Shown here piece after piece: positions 6,347 to 14,393 of a stretch of DNA of 21,168 nucleotides; the first letter of the stretch is position 1; every line of letters starts with the position of its first letter. The stretch comes from CAZJGF01 sp964545665. Lineage in GTDB: Bacteria; Chloroflexota; Dehalococcoidia; GIF9; AB-539-J10. The notes beneath the pieces were generated by a model that was not told the DNA's origin, did not search any database, and worked only from the letters and a program-made list of their open reading frames with translations. A program made the position numbers and the translations under genes. The DNA is taken from the NCBI GenBank assembly GCA_964545665.1, contig CAZJGF010000016.1, positions 1-21,168 on the forward strand, read 5' to 3'.

Positions 6347-7084
6347 TTAAGTAAGTATCTCAGCTTCGCCACCAGTGATAGCAATGCTATGTTCAAAGTG
6401 CGCCGAGAGGCTTCCATCAGCCGTCAGCACCGTCCACTGGTTAGAAGCCAATCTAGTGCGATAGCTACCAACATTCACCATCGGTTCAATAGCCAAAGTC
6501 ATGCCTTTGCGAAGCACAGGACCTTGGCCAAAGGCAAAATTGGGAATCTGCGGCTCTTCATGTAACTCTCTACCCACTCCATGCCCGGTATATTCCCTGA
6601 CCACGGAAAAGCCCCTCGATTCAACACAAGCTTGAATAGCGGCTGAAATATCCCCAACATGTGCCCCCCCGGTAGCTTGAGCAATACCAGTGGTCAAGCT
6701 GGCTTCTGTGACTGCAATAAGGTCCTTGGCTTGCTGGCTTATTTCTCCCACTCCAACAGTTATAGCCGCATCTGCGTTAAAGCCCTTAAAAATGACTCCG
6801 GCGTCCAGGGAGACAATGTCGCCCTCATGCAGCACCCGCTCACCAGGAATACCGTGAACTATCTCGTCGTTCACCGAAACACACAAATTGGCAGGGAAAC
6901 CGTGATAACCTTTGAAGGAGGGCTTAACTCCTCTCCGCCTCAATTCTTCAGCCATGATCACATCCAACTGGCCAGTCTTAATTCCTGCTCTTAGCTCCCC
7001 CCTCAGCCCGGCCAGGATAGCTGCCAGAATTTTGCCGCACTGACGCATAATGGCTATTTCCTCGGAAGACTTGATAATAATCAT
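6347..7084 (-). CDS. map: Methionine aminopeptidase, type I
   Basis: The enzyme removes the initiator methionine from nascent proteins using a two-metal site. The product has 245 residues, the short type I form without an N-terminal extension. All five metal ligands are visible: D94 (SLDAG), D105 (FNADAAITV), H168 (TGHGVG), E200 (AIEPM) and E231 (FEHSIAIT). Substrate-site histidines H77 (VHGIP) and H175 are also kept. The ATG overlaps the adk stop by four bases (ATGA), implying coupled translation. It follows secY-adk as in most Gram-positive-type spc operons. Confidence 0.97.
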   Translation of the reverse strand: MIIIKSSEEIAIMRQCGKILAAILAGLRGELRAGIKTGQLDVIMAEELRRRGVKPSFKGYHGFPANLCVSVNDEIVHGIPGERVLHEGDIVSLDAGVIFKGFNADAAITVGVGEISQQAKDLIAVTEASLTTGIAQATGGAHVGDISAAIQACVESRGFSVVREYTGHGVGRELHEEPQIPNFAFGQGPVLRKGMTLAIEPMVNVGSYRTRLASNQWTVLTADGSLSAHFEHSIAITGGEAEILT

Positions 7085-7734
7085 TTACTTTCTGCTTTGA
7101 GTAGAGAGCGTGTTTCATTAGCTACCTCTTGTATCGTGCGACTACCATTGACCTCCATTAGTTTGCTCTGCTTCCGGTAATAATCAAGAATAGGAACAGT
7201 CTGAGAAAAGAAAACCTTCAATCGCTCTCTCACTGTTTCCTCTTTATCATCAGGGCGCTGGTACAATTCACCACCACACTTATCACACATGCCTGGCGTT
7301 TTGGGCGGTGAGCTCACCACGTGATAAGGTGTCTGGCAGTTGCGACAAATCCACCTTCCGCTGAGGCGTTTCATAAGCTCTTCTTCAGCCACCTTGATAT
7401 ATATAGCTTTATCAATGCCTTTCCCTTGCTCAGCAAGAAATCTATCCAGTGCTTCAGCTTGCCCCAAGGTTCGAGGGAAACCATCAAAAAGACAGCCAGA
7501 GGCACAATCAGGCAGCTTAATCCTTTCAAGAATCATTTTGATCACTATTTCGTCAGGACCTAACTCGCCTCTATCCATGTAGGACTTGGCTAACAGCCCC
7601 ATCTCAGTTTTCTCCTCCACCGCCTGCCGAAATAGATCACCCGAGGCTATGCGCGGTAAACCCATCTGTCTAGACAGGATATCTGCCTGAGTTCCCTTGC
7701 CTGCTCCTGGCGCACCCAATATGATAATGTACAT
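7081..7734 (-). CDS. adk: Adenylate kinase, zinc-lid form
   Basis: Adk interconverts ATP plus AMP and two ADP in the cytosol. The product has 217 residues and the long LID domain. The P-loop is GAPGAGKGT at residues 7-15, the AMP site includes SGDLFR and DGFPRT, and the lid has a four-cysteine zinc site (C130, C133, C150, C153; C-X2-C-X16-C-X2-C) typical of Gram-positive-type enzymes. It lies three bases after secY and overlaps map by four bases. It has the standard position between secY and map. Confidence 0.97.
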   Translation of the reverse strand: MYIIILGAPGAGKGTQADILSRQMGLPRIASGDLFRQAVEEKTEMGLLAKSYMDRGELGPDEIVIKMILERIKLPDCASGCLFDGFPRTLGQAEALDRFLAEQGKGIDKAIYIKVAEEELMKRLSGRWICRNCQTPYHVVSSPPKTPGMCDKCGGELYQRPDDKEETVRERLKVFFSQTVPILDYYRKQSKLMEVNGSRTIQEVANETRSLLKAESK

Positions 7735-7737
7735 CCT

Positions 7738-9051
7738 TTACTTTAAGAAGCCATCGTAACGGCGCATTGTTAGCTGAGATTCCAACTGTTTCATGGTGTC
7801 TAGGGCAACACCAACAGCTATAAGCAGGGCAGTGCTCGAGATTGTTAATGCCGTAACGCCTGTAATTTCCCGACCGATGAATGGCATTATTGCCACCAAA
7901 CCTAGAAAGAGAGCCCCACCGAAAGTGAGCAGCTTTACAACTCGATTCAGGTAATCGGCAGTAGTCTTCCCTGGGCGAACCCCGGGGATAAAGCCACCTT
8001 GCTGTTGCAAAGTCCTAGGCAGGTTCATTTGCTCAAATATAATCATGGTGTAAAAGAAAGTAAACCCCATAACCAGAGCGAAGTATAGTCCCCAATAGAC
8101 CAGGCCCGAAGGTGCACTCACCCCGGAATCGAAAACATTATAAATCGTATTCCAAAAATTTGGATTCTGTGCATCCATGAAATAGCTGGCTATTAGCCTA
8201 GGAAACTGCATTAACGCTATGGCAAATATAAGGGGGATCATCCCGGCGGTATTTACTCGCAGCGGTATGTAGGTTGACCCTGACTGCCGGTACATACGGC
8301 CAGCACGAAAACTACTGCGGGCATACTGAACCGGGATACGGCGGTGAGCCTCAATGAACATGACTATGAATACCAAGGTGACTAAGCCAAGTAGAACAAA
8401 GGTTATCAAGCCCAGAGGACTTGTCCTCCAAGCTAGCTCGCCACGCCCAACATTCTCTGCCAAACTAGCCACGATGCCAGCAAAGATTATTATCGATATC
8501 CCGTTTCCAATACCCCGCTCAGTAATCAATTCTCCCAGCCAAACAAGGAATACTGTGCCAGCAGTCATCGATACCACTATGGTGACAACAACTAGTGGCT
8601 CAAGGTACCCGACAATATTCTGACTATGCAGTATGGTCAACTGACCATATCCCTGGAGACCAGCCAAAGGCACGGTCAAAAAATGGGTAATGCGATTGAT
8701 CTTGCGCTGACCAGCTTCCCCCTGCTGAGATATAGCTTGAAGGCTAGGGATAACAGGAACCAATAGCTGCATAATTATAGAGGCGGTAATATAAGGATAA
8801 ACACCCATGGCAGCTACACTGAAATTCTTCATGGCACCACCGCTAAAAAGGTCAAGCATGCCTAACAGTTGATTCTGTTCGAAAAAATTGCGTAAAGCGT
8901 CAAGATCTACCCCAGGTAAAGGAACATGAACCATAAAACGGAAGACTACTAAGATGCCTAAGGTAAAGAACAGCCTTCGCCTCAAATCTGGCAATCCAAA
9001 CACATCCATCATTGCCTGGATGAGGCGTGGTTGACCTTCTCTGCGCTGCAT
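7738..9051 (-). CDS. secY: Protein translocase subunit SecY
   Basis: SecY is the channel-forming membrane protein of the Sec translocon. The product has 437 residues, with about ten hydrophobic segments. The N-terminal cytosolic part (DVFGLPDLRRRLFFTLGILV) leads into the plug region (DLFSGGAMKNFSVAAMGVYP). The conserved loops QYARSSF and GFIPGVRPGKTTADYLNRV, the ribosome and SecA contact sites, are present. The ATG lies one base after the rplO stop, so translation is tightly coupled. It is the only integral membrane protein encoded in the window. Confidence 0.97.
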   Translation of the reverse strand: MQRREGQPRLIQAMMDVFGLPDLRRRLFFTLGILVVFRFMVHVPLPGVDLDALRNFFEQNQLLGMLDLFSGGAMKNFSVAAMGVYPYITASIIMQLLVPVIPSLQAISQQGEAGQRKINRITHFLTVPLAGLQGYGQLTILHSQNIVGYLEPLVVVTIVVSMTAGTVFLVWLGELITERGIGNGISIIIFAGIVASLAENVGRGELAWRTSPLGLITFVLLGLVTLVFIVMFIEAHRRIPVQYARSSFRAGRMYRQSGSTYIPLRVNTAGMIPLIFAIALMQFPRLIASYFMDAQNPNFWNTIYNVFDSGVSAPSGLVYWGLYFALVMGFTFFYTMIIFEQMNLPRTLQQQGGFIPGVRPGKTTADYLNRVVKLLTFGGALFLGLVAIMPFIGREITGVTALTISSTALLIAVGVALDTMKQLESQLTMRRYDGFLK

Positions 9052-9052
9052 T

Positions 9053-9496
9053 CTAAGTCCTCGCTACCTTCCCCCCAGCAGCGAGAATTTTCCTCTCCGC
9101 AGCAGCCGAGAATTTATCAGCCTTAACTGACAAAGGGTGATTGATATCGCCACCCCCGAGAATTTTGGTAGGGAGAGAGAGGGACTTGATTAACCCTACC
9201 CCAAGCAACTGCTCTGGACTCACCTCACTTGCTGGTGGAAAGATATCAAGCTTACTTACATTAACAACATTGTATTCAGTCTTGAAGATATTGGTAAAAC
9301 CTCTCTTCCGTGGCAGCCGCTTTATAAGAGGCAACTGACCACCCTCAAAGCCGAGGCGCACACCGCCTCCAGAACGAGACTTCTGCCCTTTGCAGCCTCG
9401 ACCCGAGTAAGTACCATGTCCACTGCCATCTCCCCGGCCAACGCGTTTCCTCTCACGCCTAGCACCTAAAGAAGGCCCTAACTCATTCTGTTTCAT
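9053..9496 (-). CDS. rplO: 50S ribosomal protein L15 (uL15)
   Basis: L15 is a large-subunit assembly protein with a long glycine- and arginine-rich extended arm. The 147-residue product begins MKQNELGPSLGARRERKRVG and has the GRGDGSGHGTYSGRGCKGQK block and GFEGGQLPLIKRLPRKRGF. The ATG at 9496 gives the family N-terminus; a TTG-like extension to 9520 would add residues with no match. It overlaps the end of rpsE by 14 bases, leaving no room for rpmD, which normally lies here. Confidence 0.96.
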   Translation of the reverse strand: MKQNELGPSLGARRERKRVGRGDGSGHGTYSGRGCKGQKSRSGGGVRLGFEGGQLPLIKRLPRKRGFTNIFKTEYNVVNVSKLDIFPPASEVSPEQLLGVGLIKSLSLPTKILGGGDINHPLSVKADKFSAAAERKILAAGGKVART

Positions 9497-10025
9497 TTGC
9501 CTCTTCTTCCAACGTGTCAAAGTCAGTCCCAGTTACGCTTGCTTTGGGGCGCTTCAAGCTAGCCAAGGCAAGCATTGTTGCCCTAGATACATTAACACGG
9601 TTGGAGCTACCCAGAGACTTACTAACGATGTCCTTTATGCCTGCTAATTCAAGTACTGCTCTAACGGTATTGCTAGCAATCATACCTTTGCCAAGCGCCG
9701 CTGGTTTGAGCAAAACCTTAGATGCCACAAACTTAGCTAGAATCTCATGCGGAATACTGCCATCAACAATAGGCACTTCGATCAGCTCTTTTCGTCCCGC
9801 AACGCTAGCCTTACGGATCGCTTCAGGAACTCCAGCCGCTTTAGCTAAACCAACCCCTACATGTCCTTTGCCGTCTCCAATTACCAGTAAGGCCCGGAAC
9901 CGAAGCTTCCTGCCGCCTTTAACCACCTTGGTTACGCGATCGATAGCTAGCAACTTCTCCTCAAGCTCCAACTCCGAAGCATCAATCTTTACTCTTTTGT
10001 TAATTGCCTTAGCAACAGCTTTCAT
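9483..10025 (-). CDS. rpsE: 30S ribosomal protein S5 (uS5)
   Basis: S5 takes part in decoding accuracy and in mRNA entry and unwinding on the small subunit. The 180-residue product has the double-stranded RNA-binding-like N-terminal domain (VTKVVKGGRKLRFRALLVIG), the GKGHVGVGLAKAAGVPEAIR signature and the GSSNRVNVSRATMLAL C-terminal region. A good ribosome-binding site (AAGGAAAGGG) precedes the ATG, 33 bases after rplR. Its 3' end overlaps rplO by 14 bases. Confidence 0.97.
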   Translation of the reverse strand: MKAVAKAINKRVKIDASELELEEKLLAIDRVTKVVKGGRKLRFRALLVIGDGKGHVGVGLAKAAGVPEAIRKASVAGRKELIEVPIVDGSIPHEILAKFVASKVLLKPAALGKGMIASNTVRAVLELAGIKDIVSKSLGSSNRVNVSRATMLALASLKRPKASVTGTDFDTLEEEANETE

Positions 10026-10058
10026 AGAATAACCCTTTCCTTAACTCAGAGCGAACGG

Positions 10059-10424
10059 TCAAAACTCCAGTCCCGCTTGTCTGGCAGCATCGGCTAAGGC
10101 CTTGACCCTGCCATGATACTTATAACCACCCCGGTCAAAAACCACACGTTTCAACCCCTTATCTAATGCCTTCTGGGCAAGCAGTGAACCCACAATTTCA
10201 GCTTCCTTAGTCTTTGTTAGTTGTCTACTCCTGTCCTCCAAATCAGCACCAAGAGTGCTCATTGAAACCAAAGTTTGGCTGATAGAATCGTCTATGATTT
10301 GGGCATAAATATGGTTTAGACTTCGAAAGACACATAATCGGGGCCGCGAAGTTGTACCTATCACTCTGCCTCTCAGTCGTCTATGTCGTATTTTTCGAAC
10401 CCCCTTTGAATTTAGCTTAGCCAT
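10059..10424 (-). CDS. rplR: 50S ribosomal protein L18 (uL18)
   Basis: L18 binds 5S rRNA together with L5 in the central protuberance. The 121-residue product has a basic N-terminus (GVRKIRHRRLRGRVIGTTSR), the PRLCVFRSLNHIYAQIIDD strands and the end FDRGGYKYHGRVKALADAAR. The ATG at 10424 gives the usual MAKL start; an in-frame GTG at 10433 overlaps the rplF stop (TAGTG) and would add three residues. The AAGGA site is too close to the GTG and rather far from the ATG, so the choice is not certain. Confidence 0.95.
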   Translation of the reverse strand: MAKLNSKGVRKIRHRRLRGRVIGTTSRPRLCVFRSLNHIYAQIIDDSISQTLVSMSTLGADLEDRSRQLTKTKEAEIVGSLLAQKALDKGLKRVVFDRGGYKYHGRVKALADAARQAGLEF

Positions 10425-10432
10425 CGCACACA

Positions 10433-10981
10433 CTATCCTTTAGATACCTTTCCTGCCTTGCCAGGTTTAAGATGCAGTTTTTCTGTAGCGTACTTGATCC
10501 CTTTCCCCTTATAGTGGTCTGCCAGGCGTATAGCTCGAATCTTAGCTGCTACCTCTCCAACAGCTTCTCTATCTATGCCGCTGACGTGGACACGATTTGT
10601 TCCCTCAACAGTAGCATGGATACCAGAAGGAAGAGAAAAATCCACAGGATGACTATATCCAACTTGAAACAATAATCTGTCCCCAGTTTTCTGTACCCTG
10701 TAGCCTACGCCATTTACTTCTAGGATTTGTTCAAAGCCTTTGCTCACCCCCTCAGCCATATTAGCCAAAATGCTGCGAGTAAGCCCATGCAGAGAGCGGT
10801 GAACTCTGCCATTACTAGGTCGCATCACGGCTAACTTTCCATCCTTCAAAGAAATGGCAATATCTGGATGAAAACACCGACAAAGTTCCCCTTTGTCTCC
10901 TTTCATCCTCACTTCGTTCCCTTCAATCTTTACCTCAACACCCTGAGGTATGATAACAGGAAGTGAACCAATTCGAGACAT
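10433..10981 (-). CDS. rplF: 50S ribosomal protein L6 (uL6)
   Basis: L6 sits beside the sarcin-ricin loop near the factor-binding site. The 182-residue product starts MSRIGSLPVIIPQGVEVKIE, has the tandem L6 repeats, and carries the C-terminal GIDREAVGEVAAKIRAIR motif and the KGKGIKYATEKLHLKPGKAG end. The ATG lies 19 bases after rpsH. Its stop touches the possible rplR GTG. Confidence 0.97.
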   Translation of the reverse strand: MSRIGSLPVIIPQGVEVKIEGNEVRMKGDKGELCRCFHPDIAISLKDGKLAVMRPSNGRVHRSLHGLTRSILANMAEGVSKGFEQILEVNGVGYRVQKTGDRLLFQVGYSHPVDFSLPSGIHATVEGTNRVHVSGIDREAVGEVAAKIRAIRLADHYKGKGIKYATEKLHLKPGKAGKVSKG

Positions 10982-11000
10982 CGCTAACTCCTAAATCAAT

Positions 11001-11396
11001 TTACCAGACGTAGCATAGAACTTCACCACCAAGATGACGCCGCCACGCTTCCTGACCAGTCATAATGCCTTGTGATGTAGACAAAATAGCAATACCCAAC
11101 CCCCCGTAGACGCGTGGAATCTCACGCCGTTCCACATAGACTCTGAGGCCGGGCTTGCTTACCTTTTCTAAACCCAACACGGCCGGCTGCTTATCTGCAT
11201 ACTTGAGATGCAACTTAATCATACGCTGGGGCTTACCTTGAAGCATTTCATGATCTTCAATAAAGCCCTCCTCCTTAAGGATTCTAGCAATAGAAAGCTT
11301 TGTTCGAGACGAAGGCACTAGGACATCGTCGTGGCCTGCCATGATGGCATTGCGAATGCGGGTCAGCATATCAGCAATAGGATCACTAACTGTCAA
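11001..11396 (-). CDS. rpsH: 30S ribosomal protein S8 (uS8)
   Basis: S8 binds helix 21 of 16S rRNA and in E. coli is the translational repressor of the spc operon. The 131-residue product starts MTVSDPIADMLTRIRNAIMA and ends with STSQGIMTGQEAWRRHLGGE and VLCYVW, all characteristic. The start codon is TTG at 11396, supported by GAGG seven bases upstream. It lies nine bases after rpsN. Confidence 0.97.
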   Translation of the reverse strand: MTVSDPIADMLTRIRNAIMAGHDDVLVPSSRTKLSIARILKEEGFIEDHEMLQGKPQRMIKLHLKYADKQPAVLGLEKVSKPGLRVYVERREIPRVYGGLGIAILSTSQGIMTGQEAWRRHLGGEVLCYVW

Positions 11397-11405
11397 TTGA
11401 ATTCC

Positions 11406-11591
11406 TCACCAGCTAGACTTTCTTACTCCAGGGATTACGCCAGTAACAGCGAGTTTTCGGAAGCAAATACGACACAAACCAAATTTACGCATATAGGCAC
11501 GCGGCCTGCCGCACAATTGACAACGATTGTGTTGCTGCACCCCATATTTTGGTGTTCGTCTTGATTTCACAATCTTCGATAACTTCGCCAT
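11406..11591 (-). CDS. rpsN: 30S ribosomal protein S14 type Z (uS14), zinc-binding
   Basis: This is the short, zinc-binding form of S14 from the subunit head. The product has 61 residues with C24, C27, C40 and C43 in the C-X2-C-X12-C-X2-C pattern. It starts MAKLSKIVKSRRTPKYGVQQ and ends VTGVIPGVRKSSW, both family hallmarks. It lies between rplE and rpsH with gaps of 16 and 9 bases. Confidence 0.97.
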   Translation of the reverse strand: MAKLSKIVKSRRTPKYGVQQHNRCQLCGRPRAYMRKFGLCRICFRKLAVTGVIPGVRKSSW

Positions 11592-11607
11592 CTCTAGTTC
11601 CTTCGCT

Positions 11608-12159
11608 TCACTCAGGATTCCGCCTAAAGGGCATGCCTATTAGTTCCAGCAAGCTCATGGCTTCGTCATCGCCCTTAGCTGTAGTGACTATGGTCACTTG
11701 GAAGCCACGAACTTTATCCACTTTATCATAGTCAATTTCAGGGAAAACTATCTGTTCCTTTATGCCCAGACTGTAGTTTCCTCGCCCATCAGACGAATCT
11801 CGAGGTACGCCATGAAAATCACGAACCCTTGGTAAAACAATATTAATCAACCTATCAAGAAAATCGTACATCCGTTTACCTCGCAGTGTCACCATTGCTC
11901 CGATAGGCATACCAGCCCTTAGTTTAAAAGAGGCAATGGGCCTTTTCGCTCGTGTAATTACCGGGTGTTGTCCAGAAATTATAGTTAAATCTCTCTCCGC
12001 TGCCTCAAGAGCTTTAGGGTTTTGAATTGCTTCACCCAATCCAATGCTAAGCACAATCTTTTCCAGTTTGGGCAACTGCATCAGGTTGTCATAGCCAAGT
12101 CTAGCTTTAAGCTGCGGAACCACCTGGGCTTGATATTTCTCCTTCAAATGAGAGGTCAT
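11608..12159 (-). CDS. rplE: 50S ribosomal protein L5 (uL5)
   Basis: L5 binds 5S rRNA in the central protuberance and bridges to S13. The 183-residue product has LKEKYQAQVVPQLKARLGYD at the start, the LEKIVLSIGLGEA block, RAKRPIASFKLRAGMPIGAM and the GNYSLGIKEQIVFPEIDYDK signature. The end MSLLELIGMPFRR is conserved. The ATG follows rplX by 12 bases. Confidence 0.97.
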   Translation of the reverse strand: MTSHLKEKYQAQVVPQLKARLGYDNLMQLPKLEKIVLSIGLGEAIQNPKALEAAERDLTIISGQHPVITRAKRPIASFKLRAGMPIGAMVTLRGKRMYDFLDRLINIVLPRVRDFHGVPRDSSDGRGNYSLGIKEQIVFPEIDYDKVDKVRGFQVTIVTTAKGDDEAMSLLELIGMPFRRNPE

Positions 12160-12171
12160 AATTAAGCCCTT

Positions 12172-12483
12172 TTAGTCAATCACCTCTTGGCAAGAGCGAC
12201 AAATCCTCACTTTTTTGCCATCATCAAGAATTTTGAAACCAACTCGCGTAGGTTTAGCACATTTGTTACATAGTAACATTACGTTAGATACATGGACTGG
12301 GGCCTCGAGTTCGATTATGCCAGCCTGTCGAGCTGCCCTACGGGCTCGAGAATGTCGCTTAATCATATTAAGCCCCTCTACTAGCACTCTACTCTTTTTG
12401 GGTAAGGCACGACGCACCTTCCCCTTCTTCCCTTTGTCCTTGCCAGCAATAACAACGACAGTATCGTTTTTCCTAATTTTCAC
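12172..12483 (-). CDS. rplX: 50S ribosomal protein L24 (uL24) with a cysteine ribbon
   Basis: L24 is one of the two assembly-initiating proteins of the large subunit and lies at the tunnel exit. The 103-residue product has the KOW motif (KNDTVVVIAGKDKGKKGKV) near its start. The C-terminal half has C72, C75, C95 and C98 in two C-X2-C pairs, the probable zinc ribbon seen in some bacterial L24 proteins and lacking in E. coli. The start is GTG, one base past the rplN stop, with GAGG upstream. Confidence 0.97.
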   Translation of the reverse strand: MKIRKNDTVVVIAGKDKGKKGKVRRALPKKSRVLVEGLNMIKRHSRARRAARQAGIIELEAPVHVSNVMLLCNKCAKPTRVGFKILDDGKKVRICRSCQEVID

Positions 12484-12484
12484 T

Positions 12485-12853
12485 TCAAAGAACCTCTGGG
12501 GCTAAAGATATTATCTTAGTGAAATTCTTATCCCTAAGCTCCCGAGCTACAGGACCAAAAATGCGGCTACCTCTAGGGTTATTTTTCTCACTGAGGACAA
12601 CCGCAGCATTCTCATCAAATCTAATATATGAGCCATCAAGGCGACGATAAGCTTTAGCTACACGCACAACTACAGCCCTCACCACCTCGCCTTCCTTTAT
12701 CATCCCGTGTGGTATAGCCCGTTTCACTGTGGCGACAATGACATCACCAACATGCGCATACCTCCTTCTAGTCCCTCCAGGCACATTGATGCACATAATT
12801 TGTTTAGCGCCTGTATTATCAGCTATCTTTAATCTAGTGTAAGCCTGAATCAT
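12485..12853 (-). CDS. rplN: 50S ribosomal protein L14 (uL14)
   Basis: L14 lies at the subunit interface and is the docking site of the silencing factor RsfS. The 122-residue product, exactly the standard length, starts MIQAYTRLKIADNTGAKQIM and contains GDVIVATVKRAIPHGMIKEG, YIRFDENAAVVL and IFGPVARELRDKNFTKIISL. The ATG at 12853 gives the family N-terminus; GGAGG lies just upstream. The gene overlaps the 3' end of rpsQ by 20 bases, encoded within the S17 C-terminal tail. Confidence 0.97.
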   Translation of the reverse strand: MIQAYTRLKIADNTGAKQIMCINVPGGTRRRYAHVGDVIVATVKRAIPHGMIKEGEVVRAVVVRVAKAYRRLDGSYIRFDENAAVVLSEKNNPRGSRIFGPVARELRDKNFTKIISLAPEVL

Positions 12854-13133
12854 CTTCCTCCATACCAACCGGTTCTGGTTCAGTTGATTCCCGTCCGGAT
12901 ATTACCTCCACTATGCGCCATCGCTTGTTTTTTGATAAAGGCCGCGTCTCCGCAATCTTCACCTTGTCCCCGATTCTGCAAGCATTATCCTCGTCATGAG
13001 CCTTATACTTTTTGCTGTGCTTAACAGCCTTCTTATAAAGCGGGTGCCGTCTCAAAGCTTCTACAGCCACAACCACAGTTTTGTCCATCTTATCACTTAT
13101 CACATACCCGGCTCTAACTTTTCTCTTCTCCAT
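12834..13133 (-). CDS. rpsQ: 30S ribosomal protein S17 (uS17) with an acidic tail
   Basis: S17 is a primary 16S rRNA-binding protein with an OB fold. The core (residues 1-80) shows RKVRAGYVISDKMDKTVVVA, HPLYKKAVKHSKKYKAHDED and GDKVKIAETRPLSKNKRWRI. Residues 81-99 form an extra glutamate- and aspartate-rich tail (ESTEPEPVGMEEDDSG) beyond the length of many S17 proteins. Its coding sequence also holds the rplN ribosome-binding site and start. The ATG lies five bases after rpmC. Confidence 0.96.
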   Translation of the reverse strand: MEKRKVRAGYVISDKMDKTVVVAVEALRRHPLYKKAVKHSKKYKAHDEDNACRIGDKVKIAETRPLSKNKRWRIVEVISGRESTEPEPVGMEEDDSGLH

Positions 13134-13138
13134 ATCAT

Positions 13139-13336
13139 TTACCTTATGCCAAGTTCTCTTTCCCTCAGGATAGTCTCTATTCTAGCAATCTTCTTCTTGA
13201 CTTTGGGAATCTCACGGTGATTGACCAACTGCCGAGTCGCTAAGCGAAAACGGAAGTTGAAGAGTTCCTCATGAGCCTCTTCCAATTTTTTGAGTATCTC
13301 GTCGTTACTGAGAGCGCGAATTTGATCAGCTTCCAA
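13139..13336 (-). CDS. rpmC: 50S ribosomal protein L29 (uL29)
   Basis: L29 lies at the tunnel exit and forms part of the docking site for trigger factor and SRP. The product has 65 residues when started at the TTG at 13336. That start is supported by GGGAG five bases upstream and by the family N-terminus (LEADQIRALSNDEILKKLEE). HEELFNFRFRLATRQL and the end KKKIARIETILRERELGI match the two-helix fold. A longer reading to 13423 adds 29 residues with no family match. It overlaps rplP by 11 bases. Confidence 0.95.
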   Translation of the reverse strand: MEADQIRALSNDEILKKLEEAHEELFNFRFRLATRQLVNHREIPKVKKKIARIETILRERELGIR

Positions 13337-13751
13337 CTTTGCTCCCTTCTTTAACTGAAAAGCTACCTGCGATAGGAAGTTTGTAACAGGCGAGACGCAC
13401 TGCCTTTCGAGCCATATCCTCACTTATGCCGGCCAGCTCAAACATGATTCTACCCCGCTTGACTACAGCTACCCAGTGGTCAGGAGCACCCTTGCCACCA
13501 CCCATCCTTGTCTCCGCTGGCTTCTTGGTCACAACTTTATCTGGAAAGATACGTATCCATAACTGCCCGCCGTGGCGGATATAGCGCACTAAGACTCGGC
13601 GTGTTGCTTCAATCTGCTGGGCTGTTATCCAGGCAGATTCTTCAGCCCTCAAGCCAAATTCACCGAAGGCAATACTATCTCCGGTATGGGCTCCGCCTTT
13701 TAGTCGCCCTCTATGAACTTTACGATACTTCACTCGCTTCGGTTGTAACAC
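13326..13751 (-). CDS. rplP: 50S ribosomal protein L16 (uL16)
   Basis: L16 shapes the A-site tRNA region of the large subunit. The 141-residue product from the GTG at 13751 starts LQPKRVKYRKVHRGRLKGGA after the initiator and contains ARRVL-type helix ATRRVLVRYIRHGGQLWIRI, TRMGGGKGAPDHWVAVVKRG and the conserved end. GGAG five bases upstream supports the GTG over an ATG at 13781. It overlaps the end of rpsC by 32 bases and rpmC by 11. Confidence 0.96.
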   Translation of the reverse strand: MLQPKRVKYRKVHRGRLKGGAHTGDSIAFGEFGLRAEESAWITAQQIEATRRVLVRYIRHGGQLWIRIFPDKVVTKKPAETRMGGGKGAPDHWVAVVKRGRIMFELAGISEDMARKAVRLACYKLPIAGSFSVKEGSKVGS

Positions 13752-14391
13752 TTTCGCTCCGCACCTCAGGAAGTATATCACCTTTATAAATCCACACCTT
13801 AACTCCTATACGGCCCATTAAAGTGTGTGCTTCAGTAAAACCATAATCGATATCAGCACGCAGTGTATGCAATGGCATTTGACCTTCGTGATGGGTTTCA
13901 GAACGAGCAATTTCGGCTCCGCCAAGCCTTCCGGAACACTTTATTTTTACTCCCTTGGCCCCAGCCTGCAAAGTCCTAAAGGCAGCCTGCTTCATCACCC
14001 GACGGAAAGGTGTTCTAGCTTCGATCCGCTCGGCTATACTTTGGGCCACTAAACAAGATACAAGCTCAGGCCGCTCGATTTCCCTTATAGTTAATCTAAC
14101 TTTCTCCTTACTAGACCTCTCTAACTCAGCTCTCAGTGCTTCCACATTCTGTCCTCCCCTGCCAATCAATACGCCGGGACGGGCGGAATAAATAGTAATA
14201 CTTGCTTCGTTTCCTGGTCGTTCAATTTCTACCTGAGCAACGCCATACTCGCGAGATTTTCGCTCAATAACACGACGCAGTTTCAGGTCTTGCTGCAAAA
14301 AGCGACCATAGTCTTTCTCACTATACCATTTGGCTTGCCATTCCTTTATAATTCCCAGCCTAAAACCGAAAGGATGAACTTTATGTCCCAA
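13720..14391 (-). CDS. rpsC: 30S ribosomal protein S3 (uS3)
   Basis: S3 lines the mRNA entry channel and has helicase function there. The product has 223 residues. It starts MGHKVHPFGFRLGIIKEWQA, has the KH-type RNA-binding motif VLIGRGGQNVEALRAEL, and the C-terminal domain GAKGVKIKCSGRLGGAEIAR with YGFTEAHTLMGRIGVKVWIY. The start codon is TTG at 14391, two bases after rplV, with a strong GGAGG seven bases upstream. The last 13 residues are a polar tail overlapping rplP. Confidence 0.97.
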   Translation of the reverse strand: MGHKVHPFGFRLGIIKEWQAKWYSEKDYGRFLQQDLKLRRVIERKSREYGVAQVEIERPGNEASITIYSARPGVLIGRGGQNVEALRAELERSSKEKVRLTIREIERPELVSCLVAQSIAERIEARTPFRRVMKQAAFRTLQAGAKGVKIKCSGRLGGAEIARSETHHEGQMPLHTLRADIDYGFTEAHTLMGRIGVKVWIYKGDILPEVRSESVTTEASEVS

Positions 14392-14393
14392 AT

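Noticed and set aside
9514..10032. Plus-strand 172-codon open frame opposite rpsE
   Set aside because: It is a shadow of S5, lying fully antisense to a clearly conserved gene, with no family features of its own.
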